Origin: JAABPW01 sp037132275
Lineage (GTDB): Bacteria > Verrucomicrobiota > Kiritimatiellia > CAIKKV01 > CAITUY01
DNA length: 58,578 bases
Assembly (NCBI GenBank): GCA_037132275.1
Contig: JBAXPK010000012.1
Location: forward strand, 1-58,578
Direction: 5' to 3'
Below the pieces are notes generated by a model, which was given only the letters and a program-made list of their open reading frames with translations, was not told the DNA's origin and did no database searches. This document shows positions 1-10,130 of this stretch, piece by piece (within the stretch, counting starts at the first letter, position 1; the number at the start of each line of letters is the position of its first letter). Position numbers and translations under genes: made by a program.

Positions 1-2
1 AC

Positions 3-3000
3 GGGAACGCGCTGGGCTACCCCTCGGGTATTCGGCTCAATTTCCGCCTCGGGGTTGATGCAAGCGGGCGGCCCTTCATCGGGTATCACGGTGCGGGCTT
101 TGATCCGATCTTCAATGAGGCGAAAGCCGCGCCGAGCGGTGCATTGCAGGCTGACCAGTGGACCCATCTGGCCGGGGTGTACGACGGTACGGCCAAGAAA
201 CTGATTCTCTATGAAAACGGCGTCATGGTGGCGATGATGCCAACCGCTGAAATCCCCTGGAATGGGTGGTTAGGTGGATATCCTGGCGCCCCGTTAGCCG
301 TTAATTATCTATCGGTTATGATGCCGCTGGTCATTGGCGCCCGCGAAAACAACCCGAATGGCTGGGTGGACGGTGTGCCGATGTTGGTTACGGCATCGGC
401 CGGGTATTATGCGGGTCTGAACGCGGTTCAGCAGAATCCGAGCTTGGATCACTACTTCAAAGGCTGGGTGGATGAGATTCACGTCTTTGATGGCGCGAAG
501 TCTCAGGGCGAAGTCATCAACGGGATGAAGACCCGGTGGACGCATCAGGCGGCGTGGGCTTACAATGGCTCTAATGCCAAAACGTTATTATATGCCTACA
601 GTTTTGATGACCTTCAAGACCCGGATTACGGTGATGTGGCTCCTGCCGGCTTCAGTTTGCTGACCGGTTACATGCCGGGCTACGCCGGAGTTCCATGGTG
701 GATGACGGCCCCGGACGTCTCACGTGTTTATACCGATTACCGTTACGTGCCTTGGACAGAAAACCTGACCGAACATCTGCCGCTCAATCCTCCGTGTGAT
801 TCGCTCCTCGTTTGGGATCCCGTTAGCAACCGGTTCCCGAACGCGAGTAATCCCTACACCTTTAGTTATCTCACATCCACCCGATATTTGACCCAGTATC
901 ATCCGTTTGTATTTGGCAGCCCCACGGGAGTGGGGGCCGCTGACATGCTGCCCTTGCGTTGGGCCGTAGCGGATGAGGATGTGGTTATGTGGGACAATAG
1001 CAATACGCGCTTGCCGTATGATTCGGACGGCGATGGGATGCCGGATGATTGGGAAACTGCGCACGGGTTGGATCCCCGCAGTAGTGATGGCATCAATGGC
1101 GCCGATGGAGATCCGGACGGTGATGGACTCTCCAACCTTTATGAGTACATGGTCGGCACTGATCCCTGGAGTGTGGATAGCAACGGCAACGGAATCTGGG
1201 ATATGGATGAGGATTCCGACGGCGACGGGCTTTCCAACCGTGAGGAATTACGTCTTCTGACCCTCCCGAATGACAAGGATACCGATGACGATGGCGTGAG
1301 CGATTGGGAAGAGGTCACTGGAAGCACGGATTGGGCCTTTGATGCCACGCGCCCGAAGACCAGCCGTCGGCCCAGTGGCATCAGCGATCCTCTGAATCCG
1401 CTTGAGCCCCTTATTCCGCGCTCCATGTTGTTTAATGGAAATGCCCGGCTGTTGGTGCCGCCCAGCGACAAACTCATGTCGCGGGATTGGACGATCGAGA
1501 TGTGGGTCAAGCCCGCCACGAATTGTAATGGCGGCGTGTTGTTGAGCCGCTATGTGCGTGGACTGGCCGCCGGCCAGGAAGGCATCAATTATGAAATGGG
1601 TCTGAATACCAACGGGATGGGGGCCGGCTTGATCAGGCCTTACGTCAAGTATTCGATTATGACCAATTCTGTGGAAGTCGCGACGCGTGTGGACGGAACA
1701 GGGCCGACGGAGCAACTGAGTTCACAGCAGGGGATTCTGATCCCGCTCGACACCTGGACGCATCTTGCCGGTGTCCATGACTCCCTGACGGACACCCTGG
1801 CGTTGTACATCAATGGCAAACTTGCCGTTTACCGCACCGATGCCACCGCAGTGCCGCCGACGGTGTTCGGTTACACGACCACTCATCGCGGTGACGAAGT
1901 CACGATGGGCGCCGCGCGTTCGACGGGCACGATTACCAACGGCTACAAGGGCTTGATGGACGAAGTCCGGATCTGGAACATTGCCAAGTCCGCGAAAGAC
2001 ATTGGCGACCGTTTCAATGCGCCGCAAGCTGTGCAGGGAACCGCCGCCTCGGGTTCGATTAAGTTGAATAACCGCACCATCACCACCTCGGACGGACTCT
2101 CCGTCGAGATGGCTACACTGCCGGAAGGGCAGCCGACCCGAATTCTGGTGCAGTTCGCCTCGCAATCCGTTGCCAGGAACACCAATGCGCTTCTGGCGGC
2201 CGGCGTGAAGGCTCTGAACTATGTTTCCCCGACAGCCAGAATGGTGATGGCGACACGCAGTCAATTGGCGGCGCTTGGGAACTCTGTGCAGTGGAGCGGG
2301 TTACTACAGCCAACGGACAAGCTTTCCAGCCTGCTGGCCGTGGATGGCGCCCATCCCGCACGGGAAGTGCTGGTCAAGTTCTTTGGCGATACCGCGCCGG
2401 ATGCGGCCGTGCAGGCTGTTCACGCGGCGGGCGGTACGGTCTACCAGGATCGCTATCTGGGTGGACACTATCTTGTGGCGACCCTGACCGACGCGCAACT
2501 AACCGGCCTGGCTGGCAACAATGCCGTGGCCTGGGCCTCGCCCTCGGCGCCGTTCCTCACGTCGTCCAGCAATACGGTTCACTATTTCGGTGACGACATC
2601 AAGGAAGGGCTGGAAGCGGCTCCGTTTTCGACTGTGGGCGTAGGCTGGGATGGCCCCGGCCGTGGCTCAGCCAACCTCAAGTATTACTTCGCTAACGATA
2701 CTACCAAGCTTTCGGCGAAAGTGGCGCGTCAGGCGGTCCGCGACCAGATGGCCAAGTGGGCGGCGGTTGCGGCCATTACTTTCAACGAAACCACTGTCCG
2801 GGAACAGCCGTTCTCGATCGATATCGCCTGGTATCGTGGCGACCACGGCGACGGCTCGCCCTTTGACGGGCCTTACGGCGTTCTGGCGCACGCCTTTTTC
2901 CCGAACGACATTAATCCCGAGCCGATTGCCGGCGATCTGCATTTTGACGAGGATGAAACCTGGTCGATTGGCTCCGCGGGCGGCATCGATATCCAATATG

Positions 3001-6000
3001 TGGCCCTTCATGAACTCGGCCACAGTTTGGGAATGGGCCACTCGTCCGATCCGACAGCCGTCATGTTCCCGTTCTATGACGGGACCCAGGCGGCGGTTTT
3101 GCAGAAGGACGATATCAACGGCATTCTCACGCTCTATGGGGCGGCCAGTTCGCTCGCCGAATACCGGTTCGATGATGGCGGTGTGCTTGCGCAGGACTTT
3201 ACGGCGAGCAGCGATTGGCTCACCGGGTGGGCCCACGCCGCCATTCTGGATGGAGCGCTTTTCTGCACCAATTCGACACCGCTGTTGGACAAGGATTCCG
3301 ACGGTGACGGCATGCCGGATTGGTGGGAACTCGGGCATGGGCTCGACCCCTACGATGCCACCGGCAACAACGGCAGGCAGGGCGACCCGGATGGCGATGG
3401 CCTGCTGAACTACAATGAGTATCTCGCGGGAACCAACCCCCGGAATCCGGACTCTGATAGCAACGGGATCAAGGATGGCGACGAGGACGCTGATGGCGAC
3501 GGCCTCTCGAACCTCGAGGAACAGGATCGCGGCACCCTGCCGAACAAGAAGGATACCGATGATGATGGTCTGACAGATGGGGAAGAGGTTAATGCCGTTG
3601 TGGATTGGGCTTATGATCCGACCCGGCCCCTGACCAGCCCGCGGCCCAAAGGCGCGACCGACCCCTTGGATCCCCTGCAACCCGGTATCCAACGTTCCAT
3701 GCGTTTCGATGGCAACGGCCGGCTGATTGTGCCGCCTGACAACAAGATGATGTCCCAGGATTGGACGGTTGAAATGTGGGTCAATCCCGCCTCAAATAGT
3801 GTTGGCGGGGTGCTGTTGAGCCGCTATATTGACGGCGCGATCGCCGGCGAAAGTGGCATCAATTACGAGCTTGGATTGGTTACGAATGGGGCGCCCCCCG
3901 GAACCCTGCGCGCCTACGTGAAATACGGATTGACCCTTAACAACGTTGAACACGAGGTGCGGGTTGACGGGTTGGCCTCGAACAACTACATGGTAGCGTT
4001 GCAATCGCTGCTGATCAGCACCGGGAAGTGGACCCATCTGGCGGGGGTTTGTGATAGCCTTACCAACTCGCTCTCCCTCTACGTGAATGGCAGACTGGCC
4101 TGTTACCGGACTGACGCCTCACTGCCGCCGCCCACGGTGTTCGGCTTCCAGACGAATCACATGGGCGACGAAGTCACCATCGGCGCGGCCCGCTCGAGTG
4201 GCGCGATTGCCAAGGGCTATGCCGGCTTGATTGACGAAGTGCGGATCTGGAACATGGCTCATGATGCCGCGACGATCGCGGGCGGATATAATGCGCCGGA
4301 AGCCTATCCGAAACAATACGCCGCCGGAGGAATCTCCCTCAAGAATCGAATCATCATGCCGGTGGGCGGGCTTTCGGCGGAACTGCTTGCTCTTCCCGAC
4401 TCCCAGAGGGCCCGAATGCTCGTTAAGTTTGCGTCGGAAACAAACGCTAGCGACAGCGCTGCTCTATTGGCAGCGGGAATAACGCCGCTAAACTTTGTGG
4501 CGCCGTCTGTTCGGGTGGTTTCGGCGACCCGGGCGCAACTGGCCGTCATGGGAACGAAAGTGCTGTGGGGTGGCCTGATAGCTCCTACTGACAAAATCTC
4601 CAACCTGCTGGCCGTGGACGGAAATCATCCGCCGCGAGAAGTTCTTGTCCGGTTCTTTGGCGACACGACCGAAAGCGCGGCCGTGCAGGCCGTTCTCTCC
4701 GCGGGCGGCACGGTGTACCAGAACCGCTTCATCGGCGGCACGTACCTCGTGGCCACTGTGGATGATGCGAAACTGTACGCTCTTGCCGCCAACGATGCGG
4801 TGTCCTGGTTCCTGCCGGCGGCGCCGTTCCTGACGGCGGGCGGTGCGGTGTACTATTTCCCCGACGTGTCCGTTGGGGGATTGGAACTGGCTCCCTTTGC
4901 CGTAAATGGTGTTGGGTGGGATGGCCCCGGACTTGGCTCGGCCGAACTCACCTATCATTTCCTGAACGATACCACGAAGTTGCCGTCCCAGACGGCGCGT
5001 AAAGCCGTCACCGACCAAATGGATAAGTGGGCGGCTGTAGCGGCCTTGACCTTCAAGGAAACCTCGAAAACAGGGCAGACTTACTCGATTGATATCGGAT
5101 GGTACACGGGCAATCATGGCGACGGATCGCCCTTTGACGGGCCAGGCGGCGTTCTGGCTCACGGGTTCTATCCGAACGACATCAATCCGGAGCCGATCGC
5201 CGGCGATTTGCACTTCGATGAATCAGAGACTTGGTCAATCGGTTCGGCGGGCGGCATTGATATCCAATATGTGGCCCTGCATGAATTGGGCCATGCCCTC
5301 GGATTGGCGCACTCGGCCGATACCAAGGCCGTGATGTATCCATTTTATAATGGAACCCAGAGTGCGACGTTGCAACCCGACGACATTGCCGGAATTCTGG
5401 CGCTCTATGGGCCGGCCAAAAGACTGGGCGAACTGGCCGAGTTCCGTTTCGATGATGGTGGCTTGACGGCCCAGGACTTCCAGGCTCAAAAGGATTGGTT
5501 GACCGATTGGGCGCATGCCGCCAAGTTGAATGGCGATGCGCAGTTCTGGACAAAGTCGACGCCGGCTTTGGATAAGGATTCCGACGGCGATGGCATGCCG
5601 GATTGGTGGGAACTGGCCAATGGGTTCAATCCGTATGTCGGAACAGGGGCGGATGGCGGTGCGGCCGATGCCGATGGCGATGGGTTGTCGAATCTGGCGG
5701 AATATCTGGCTGGAACCAATCCCCGCATGACGGATACCGATAGCGACGGATTTAACGACTATGACAGCCGCCAGGGCCCGGGGTCACGCACCTATGGCGA
5801 ACTGTGGGATGACGGCGATGGCATTCCGGATGCATGGGAAATCCTCTATAAAGGGCCTTGTTTGACCACGGGCAAGCGAGGATTGGATCCGGCCTATTAT
5901 GACGCGAATCTTGATCCTGACGAAGATGGATGGAGTAACTTTGCCGAGTATATGGTCAACACCGATCCGTTGGTAGCGACCAACTACCCGACTCCCGTGG

Positions 6001-7973
6001 TGGCGGTGCATGTCCGCTATTATGGGCGGTTGGGTGCGTCCCTGGCGCAGTCGCTGGGAGCAGGTCAAGTGAGGTTGAACTTCTATCATACCCCGGCGAT
6101 GGATGGGTATCCAGATGCCACGTTAACCACGGCCACGGAGGCCACGTCGGTCACAAACTTCACGACTGGCCATATTCATGAAGGCAATAATTATGTCTTT
6201 GGCTATCTGGATGTGAACGGTGATGGAACGTATCAGCCGGAGACGGAACCAGCCGGTATCGGGCAATTCCAGCCCGTGAATATGGGGTGGGGCACTATCA
6301 ATAACCTGGAGATCGGGTTAACGGATACGATGCCGGGGTACCCGCGATTCTCGTGGCCAGCCGTGGCGAATGTAGATCGGTATGTGATCACGAATGCCGG
6401 GCCGAACGGGTTTGTTAAAACCATCAATGCGCCGCGCAATTACTGGCATGAAGGCGACTGGTTGAGCGTGGGAACGTATGGGGCAAGCGCGGGAACGGTG
6501 GTGATGTTGATCTCCGGCAACGCATGGCCGGTTGGTTATTTCACCAACTACTCGTTCGTGATATCGGCTGTATCGCTGTCAACACCCAGCATTAATACCC
6601 CGCACGACACGGTCTATCCGTATGCCCGCAATGAAATTGAGGTCCTGAGGGATGCCAACGCAACCGGGTATCGGTTCCAGATTGCGCTGGCGAGTAATGG
6701 GACGCCAGTGATCGCGACTACGAGCATTGTGCCGTACATGGATCTGAATGCCGTCAGCAAGTTTACGCTGCCGATCTATGCCGGGGACAGTTATGTTCCG
6801 GCGGGAGGCAACTATGCGTCCTCGGTGTGGACCAACGGGCGTTACTGGGCGCGCGTCCAGGCCTTCACTCCGGGCTCAAGTTCGTCGTGGTCATCCTGGA
6901 GTGCCTTTAATTTCAATCTCCAGACACCTTCTGTCGGAGGAAAATCTCTCATCAATGGAGATGTTTATTATTTCGGCAAGGTGTCGCGTGGGTTTGGAGC
7001 GGGCCAGTCCAACCGTTTGACGGTGATTGTACAGGCGTTTGAATCACCGGGCTTCAGTGGCGTGGCGGATGGCCAGGTGCAGATTTCCTATCTGTGCAAT
7101 ACGAATGCGCCGTCGCCCAAGAAGGGTGACTATTCGTTGATGGGGCTTGGAACCAAGCCGTACTACGTCCGCGCCTTCATTGATCTGAATGGCAACCGTA
7201 CCCTGGATGCATTTGAGCCGGTGGGTTATGCCTTCGAAGCGGTGAGTCAGGGCGGGTATGTGCCGATGAAGGTGGATCTCTCCGGCGAGGGCAGCTCCGC
7301 CAAAAATAACGTGCGGATCGTGATTCGGGATCGCGATACGGATGACGATCAACTGCCGGACGGATGGGAGTGGATGTATTTCGGAGCCCTGAACCGAGGT
7401 GCCTATGATATCGGGGCAAATACGCTGACGCTCCTCCGTAATTATGAGATCGAGCCGATGGATCTGGATCCCACGAAGGAGGATTATGACGGGGATGGTC
7501 TCTCGGATGTCTTTGAAATTACCTATGGCGACATGATGGCGGGACGCCCCTTGAATGTGAATCACTATGATCCTTATGATCCAGTGACCAATCCGCATGG
7601 AACGGATCTGAATCCGGCCAAATGGGATACGGATGGGGATGGATTGTCGGACGGTTACGAGATTGCCCACGGACTCAATCCGTTGAACCCGAACGATGGC
7701 GCCGCCGAGATGACGCGGGCGCTTACTGCGGGGGAAAACATTACAGGGTTGCCGCATATCTCGCAGGTGGCGGTGGTGACACCGGATCAAGGGCAGTTCT
7801 CCCTGACGTGGCAGGGGAAAGTCGGCATGACCTATGAAGTGCAGTACAGGGATAACTTGTTAAATGATTGGCAGCCAGCGCCCGGGGGGAGTCGTTACGG
7901 TGAGGCCGTGCACACCTACGTGGATCAGTCACCCACGGTGATAACCCGGTTCTACCGTGTTGTGGTGAAGTAG
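3..7973 (+). CDS. Giant secreted LamG / thrombospondin-3 / matrixin modular protein (5'-truncated by window)
   Basis: The reading frame is open from the window edge, so the true start and any signal peptide lie upstream; about 2,656 residues are visible. Modules in order: the end of a LamG-like lectin fold, calcium-binding thrombospondin-type-3 repeats (DSDGDGMPDDWE type, from nt 1020), a second LamG (about 1430-2010), two propeptide-like segments (about 2100-2560), and a matrixin zinc-protease domain with HELGHSLGMGH (3009-3041) and an AVMFPFY Met-turn. The whole series then repeats, with HELGHALGLAH (5280-5312) and AVMYPFY. More type-3 repeats and beta-rich segments follow, and the protein ends FYRVVVK. 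Family knowledge: HExxHxxGxxH binds catalytic zinc, and the HGDGSPFDGP and GDLHFDE stretches match metal-binding loops of animal-type matrix metalloproteases. A surface or secreted protease/adhesin is inferred; the substrate is unknown. No PRCGxPD cysteine switch is seen. Confidence 0.9.
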   Translation, partial: GNALGYPSGIRLNFRLGVDASGRPFIGYHGAGFDPIFNEAKAAPSGALQADQWTHLAGVYDGTAKKLILYENGVMVAMMPTAEIPWNGWLGGYPGAPLAVNYLSVMMPLVIGARENNPNGWVDGVPMLVTASAGYYAGLNAVQQNPSLDHYFKGWVDEIHVFDGAKSQGEVINGMKTRWTHQAAWAYNGSNAKTLLYAYSFDDLQDPDYGDVAPAGFSLLTGYMPGYAGVPWWMTAPDVSRVYTDYRYVPWTENLTEHLPLNPPCDSLLVWDPVSNRFPNASNPYTFSYLTSTRYLTQYHPFVFGSPTGVGAADMLPLRWAVADEDVVMWDNSNTRLPYDSDGDGMPDDWETAHGLDPRSSDGINGADGDPDGDGLSNLYEYMVGTDPWSVDSNGNGIWDMDEDSDGDGLSNREELRLLTLPNDKDTDDDGVSDWEEVTGSTDWAFDATRPKTSRRPSGISDPLNPLEPLIPRSMLFNGNARLLVPPSDKLMSRDWTIEMWVKPATNCNGGVLLSRYVRGLAAGQEGINYEMGLNTNGMGAGLIRPYVKYSIMTNSVEVATRVDGTGPTEQLSSQQGILIPLDTWTHLAGVHDSLTDTLALYINGKLAVYRTDATAVPPTVFGYTTTHRGDEVTMGAARSTGTITNGYKGLMDEVRIWNIAKSAKDIGDRFNAPQAVQGTAASGSIKLNNRTITTSDGLSVEMATLPEGQPTRILVQFASQSVARNTNALLAAGVKALNYVSPTARMVMATRSQLAALGNSVQWSGLLQPTDKLSSLLAVDGAHPAREVLVKFFGDTAPDAAVQAVHAAGGTVYQDRYLGGHYLVATLTDAQLTGLAGNNAVAWASPSAPFLTSSSNTVHYFGDDIKEGLEAAPFSTVGVGWDGPGRGSANLKYYFANDTTKLSAKVARQAVRDQMAKWAAVAAITFNETTVREQPFSIDIAWYRGDHGDGSPFDGPYGVLAHAFFPNDINPEPIAGDLHFDEDETWSIGSAGGIDIQYVALHELGHSLGMGHSSDPTAVMFPFYDGTQAAVLQKDDINGILTLYGAASSLAEYRFDDGGVLAQDFTASSDWLTGWAHAAILDGALFCTNSTPLLDKDSDGDGMPDWWELGHGLDPYDATGNNGRQGDPDGDGLLNYNEYLAGTNPRNPDSDSNGIKDGDEDADGDGLSNLEEQDRGTLPNKKDTDDDGLTDGEEVNAVVDWAYDPTRPLTSPRPKGATDPLDPLQPGIQRSMRFDGNGRLIVPPDNKMMSQDWTVEMWVNPASNSVGGVLLSRYIDGAIAGESGINYELGLVTNGAPPGTLRAYVKYGLTLNNVEHEVRVDGLASNNYMVALQSLLISTGKWTHLAGVCDSLTNSLSLYVNGRLACYRTDASLPPPTVFGFQTNHMGDEVTIGAARSSGAIAKGYAGLIDEVRIWNMAHDAATIAGGYNAPEAYPKQYAAGGISLKNRIIMPVGGLSAELLALPDSQRARMLVKFASETNASDSAALLAAGITPLNFVAPSVRVVSATRAQLAVMGTKVLWGGLIAPTDKISNLLAVDGNHPPREVLVRFFGDTTESAAVQAVLSAGGTVYQNRFIGGTYLVATVDDAKLYALAANDAVSWFLPAAPFLTAGGAVYYFPDVSVGGLELAPFAVNGVGWDGPGLGSAELTYHFLNDTTKLPSQTARKAVTDQMDKWAAVAALTFKETSKTGQTYSIDIGWYTGNHGDGSPFDGPGGVLAHGFYPNDINPEPIAGDLHFDESETWSIGSAGGIDIQYVALHELGHALGLAHSADTKAVMYPFYNGTQSATLQPDDIAGILALYGPAKRLGELAEFRFDDGGLTAQDFQAQKDWLTDWAHAAKLNGDAQFWTKSTPALDKDSDGDGMPDWWELANGFNPYVGTGADGGAADADGDGLSNLAEYLAGTNPRMTDTDSDGFNDYDSRQGPGSRTYGELWDDGDGIPDAWEILYKGPCLTTGKRGLDPAYYDANLDPDEDGWSNFAEYMVNTDPLVATNYPTPVVAVHVRYYGRLGASLAQSLGAGQVRLNFYHTPAMDGYPDATLTTATEATSVTNFTTGHIHEGNNYVFGYLDVNGDGTYQPETEPAGIGQFQPVNMGWGTINNLEIGLTDTMPGYPRFSWPAVANVDRYVITNAGPNGFVKTINAPRNYWHEGDWLSVGTYGASAGTVVMLISGNAWPVGYFTNYSFVISAVSLSTPSINTPHDTVYPYARNEIEVLRDANATGYRFQIALASNGTPVIATTSIVPYMDLNAVSKFTLPIYAGDSYVPAGGNYASSVWTNGRYWARVQAFTPGSSSSWSSWSAFNFNLQTPSVGGKSLINGDVYYFGKVSRGFGAGQSNRLTVIVQAFESPGFSGVADGQVQISYLCNTNAPSPKKGDYSLMGLGTKPYYVRAFIDLNGNRTLDAFEPVGYAFEAVSQGGYVPMKVDLSGEGSSAKNNVRIVIRDRDTDDDQLPDGWEWMYFGALNRGAYDIGANTLTLLRNYEIEPMDLDPTKEDYDGDGLSDVFEITYGDMMAGRPLNVNHYDPYDPVTNPHGTDLNPAKWDTDGDGLSDGYEIAHGLNPLNPNDGAAEMTRALTAGENITGLPHISQVAVVTPDQGQFSLTWQGKVGMTYEVQYRDNLLNDWQPAPGGSRYGEAVHTYVDQSPTVITRFYRVVVK
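1020..3293 (+). repeat. Intragenic tandem module, copy 1 (TSP3-LamG-propeptide-matrixin)
   Basis: This copy is 2274 bp (758 codons). It runs from the first DSDGDGMPD motif to the equivalent motif of the next copy. Domain order and many residues are shared with the following module, so this is a tandem duplication inside the gene. Confidence 0.85.
3294..5576 (+). repeat. Intragenic tandem module, copy 2
   Basis: This copy is 2283 bp (761 codons), almost the same length as copy 1. Over the 112-residue matrixin core I count 90 identical residues between copies by hand. The zinc site, Met-turn and the loops around them are conserved in both copies, so both catalytic domains look intact. A third DSDGDGMPD motif at 5577 marks the end of the duplicated unit. 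Confidence 0.85.
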
Positions 7974-7986
7974 TTTCTGATAACCA

Positions 7987-8015
7987 TTGACCGTTAAGCG
8001 GCATTTTCGTAATTT
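7987..8015 (+). promoter_or_regulatory. Candidate sigma-70-type promoter for the lipoprotein gene
   Basis: TTGACC (7987-7992) and TAATTT (8010-8015) are separated by 17 bases. They sit in the 75-base gap between the giant protein and the lipoprotein gene. An AGAGGG ribosome-binding site follows nine bases before the ATG at 8049. The match is by eye only. Confidence 0.45.
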
Positions 8016-8048
8016 GCAGCAACTCAATTATTAAGAGGGCGAATAGAT

Positions 8049-9053
8049 ATGAAGCACCTGATTCAGAATGCGTTGGTTGTGGTACTGGGCTTGGGGTTGA
8101 TGAGCTGTGAATGGAGTGGCAGCGGGGATAATAATTCCTGGAATGACAGCACGAGCATTGCCAATTTCAGCGGAAATTACCAGGGGAATGGGGGGTATTT
8201 GGTCAGTGATTACACGTCCTCGTCAGGAGGCGGCACTACCGGTTCAACCACAGTCATTTCGGGTGGCTTCATTCCGCCAATCGAAACGAAAGCCCCGTCG
8301 ACTTTTTCGGGCTCGTCAATTTCCTTCACTACCTTGAACGTGCCGATCAAGCCGGGTTCGATCACGGTGTTTTTCGAGGATGGTTCAAAGGGGTCGATGA
8401 CAGACAATGGATCGGGTAGTTTGAGCGGAACCTACCTCAACGCGATCCCAGGTTCTCATGCGGCGAATGGAACCGTTGTTTATGAAAATGGACAAATCAG
8501 TATTTTCTTTCCTGATATCTTGGGTTTGCAAAACGCATCGATTAAGATTCGGTACACCGTGAGTTCAGGTTCAAGCACGACGACCTCCACGGGGTCTTCC
8601 TCCGGGTCTGCAGCGGGCAGTTCCGGTGTCAGCATCTATGCCTTCAATGTTCAGCAGAGTGGAAATAAACTTAAGATCATTGATAACAACGGCAGCATTT
8701 ATGAGGGCAACTTTGGTGATGTGAAGACCACCGGAAACCTGAACGCGAACTCAACGGATTCAACGTTTGTGAATGGGGATCAGGTGATTGCGCCATTTTC
8801 GGCCTCCGGCTCCAGTGGGTCAGGCATGCATGTGAATATGGCTGGCAATTTCCAGGGGACGGTTCAAGGAGTGGCCGTGACGACCACGACGAGCGGATCA
8901 GCAGCCACGAAGCATACTTCATTTTCGCTTTCGTCCCGTGTGATTCTCGGGACGTGGATCGAAGATGGCGGAAAGACCGGCGACATCAAGGGCATCTCGC
9001 CATCCTCGGCGAGCGTGACCGTGACGAGCAACACCACGACGAATGGCCTGTAA
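8049..9053 (+). CDS. Ser/Gly-rich lipoprotein of unknown function
   Basis: The 334-residue product starts with a short basic end, a hydrophobic stretch and the lipobox LMSC (Cys20), so it should be processed by signal peptidase II and lipid-anchored. The mature part is rich in serine, glycine and threonine, with low-complexity tracts (around residues 55-65 and 177-195). It contains repeated NF-G-Y/F-QG segments near both ends (NFSGNYQG, NFQGTVQG), which suggests a beta-sheet fold. I recognise no catalytic motif. It has its own plausible promoter and ribosome-binding site. The 9-base gap to the L,D-transpeptidase suggests co-transcription, so an envelope role is a reasonable guess but nothing more. 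Confidence 0.8.
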   Translation: MKHLIQNALVVVLGLGLMSCEWSGSGDNNSWNDSTSIANFSGNYQGNGGYLVSDYTSSSGGGTTGSTTVISGGFIPPIETKAPSTFSGSSISFTTLNVPIKPGSITVFFEDGSKGSMTDNGSGSLSGTYLNAIPGSHAANGTVVYENGQISIFFPDILGLQNASIKIRYTVSSGSSTTTSTGSSSGSAAGSSGVSIYAFNVQQSGNKLKIIDNNGSIYEGNFGDVKTTGNLNANSTDSTFVNGDQVIAPFSASGSSGSGMHVNMAGNFQGTVQGVAVTTTTSGSAATKHTSFSLSSRVILGTWIEDGGKTGDIKGISPSSASVTVTSNTTTNGL

Positions 9054-9062
9054 TCTCGCCTT

Positions 9063-10070
9063 ATGGATGGCTTAGAGCGAATGGATAAGCCGCGGCGCTG
9101 GCCGTGGGCTGTGGGTTTGGTGCTCCTTATTGTTGTGGCCATCGGGTCGGCGGTTTGGTTTCGCGCCCAGTCTCCCGCTGCCCCCATCATGATTGCCAAC
9201 GAGCAGGGTGCGATTGAAGTTCCCGTGGTAACCAACGAGCCGGTTTCGCCCAGTGTGGCTACTCAAGCGATGCCGGAAGCCGGCATCACTCATCCGAGTG
9301 ATCAGACCAATCTGACGGATCTGTCCGATGCAAAGTTAAAGCCCACCGCCCCCGTCCGCCTTTCCGAAGCCGATGCGTACCTCGCTGCCGGCAAGAAAGA
9401 GACGGCGCGCGAGACCTATTACGAAGCGCTCGCGGCTGGCCCGGATGATTCCCTGCGTGCCACCATTGAGGAGAAGTTGGGCCGATTGAACGCCGAGATG
9501 ATCCGGTTGCCCTGGCCTATGGCAGAGAAGCAGGACTATGTTGTCCAGACCAACGACGCCATCAAAACCATTGCCCGCAAGTTTGGAACCACGGTCGAAA
9601 TGATCGTGAAGGGGAATGAACTGAAACGGCCCGATATTATTCGTCCCGGCCAGCGTTTAAAGGTCTTTACCGGCAAAATGGAGATGGTGGTGAGTAAATC
9701 CCGGCATGATTTGCTGTTGACCGCGAATGGTCGTTTCTTGAAGCGGTATCGTGTGGCCACGGGCCGTTTTGAGAAGACGCCGGTTGGCACGTTTGCCGTT
9801 TCAGAGCGCATTCCTGAACCGCCCTGGCATCGCGAGGATGGCAGGATCGTTCCCTTTGGGGACAAGGAGAATATTCTGGGATCGCGTTGGATGGGACTTA
9901 AGGCTGCGGGTAACACCCCGGAGATCAAGGGCTACGGCATTCACGGCACCAGCGACCTCGCCTCCCTGGGGAAATCAGAAAGCGCCGGCTGTATCCGCCT
10001 TAAAAACGAGGACGTCGAAGAACTCTTCGAGCTGGTGCCCGTGGGAACCCCCGTCGTCATTCAGGAATAA
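9063..10070 (+). CDS. LysM-YkuD L,D-transpeptidase
   Basis: The 335-residue protein has an N-terminal membrane anchor (about 13-33), a short helical TPR-like stretch (101-145), a LysM peptidoglycan-binding domain (158-203) and a C-terminal YkuD domain (206-334). The catalytic signature is visible: His294-Gly, then Ser307-Ala-Gly-Cys310-Ile-Arg312, Cys310 being the nucleophile in this family. Known members form 3-3 cross-links in peptidoglycan or attach proteins to it, in the periplasm. No good ribosome-binding site precedes either the ATG used here or an in-frame ATG six codons later (9081), so the exact start is uncertain. Confidence 0.93.
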   Translation: MDGLERMDKPRRWPWAVGLVLLIVVAIGSAVWFRAQSPAAPIMIANEQGAIEVPVVTNEPVSPSVATQAMPEAGITHPSDQTNLTDLSDAKLKPTAPVRLSEADAYLAAGKKETARETYYEALAAGPDDSLRATIEEKLGRLNAEMIRLPWPMAEKQDYVVQTNDAIKTIARKFGTTVEMIVKGNELKRPDIIRPGQRLKVFTGKMEMVVSKSRHDLLLTANGRFLKRYRVATGRFEKTPVGTFAVSERIPEPPWHREDGRIVPFGDKENILGSRWMGLKAAGNTPEIKGYGIHGTSDLASLGKSESAGCIRLKNEDVEELFELVPVGTPVVIQE

Positions 10071-10130
10071 GTCGGGGAGGCTTCACCACTGATTAATGAA
10101 ATGGAAGAAATTCAGATAAACAAAGACAAT

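Noticed and set aside
2667..3692. Long antisense open frame opposite the giant protease gene
   Set aside because: It mirrors the codon pattern of the GC-rich coding strand, has no recognisable domains and no ribosome-binding site; the sense frame is clearly the gene.
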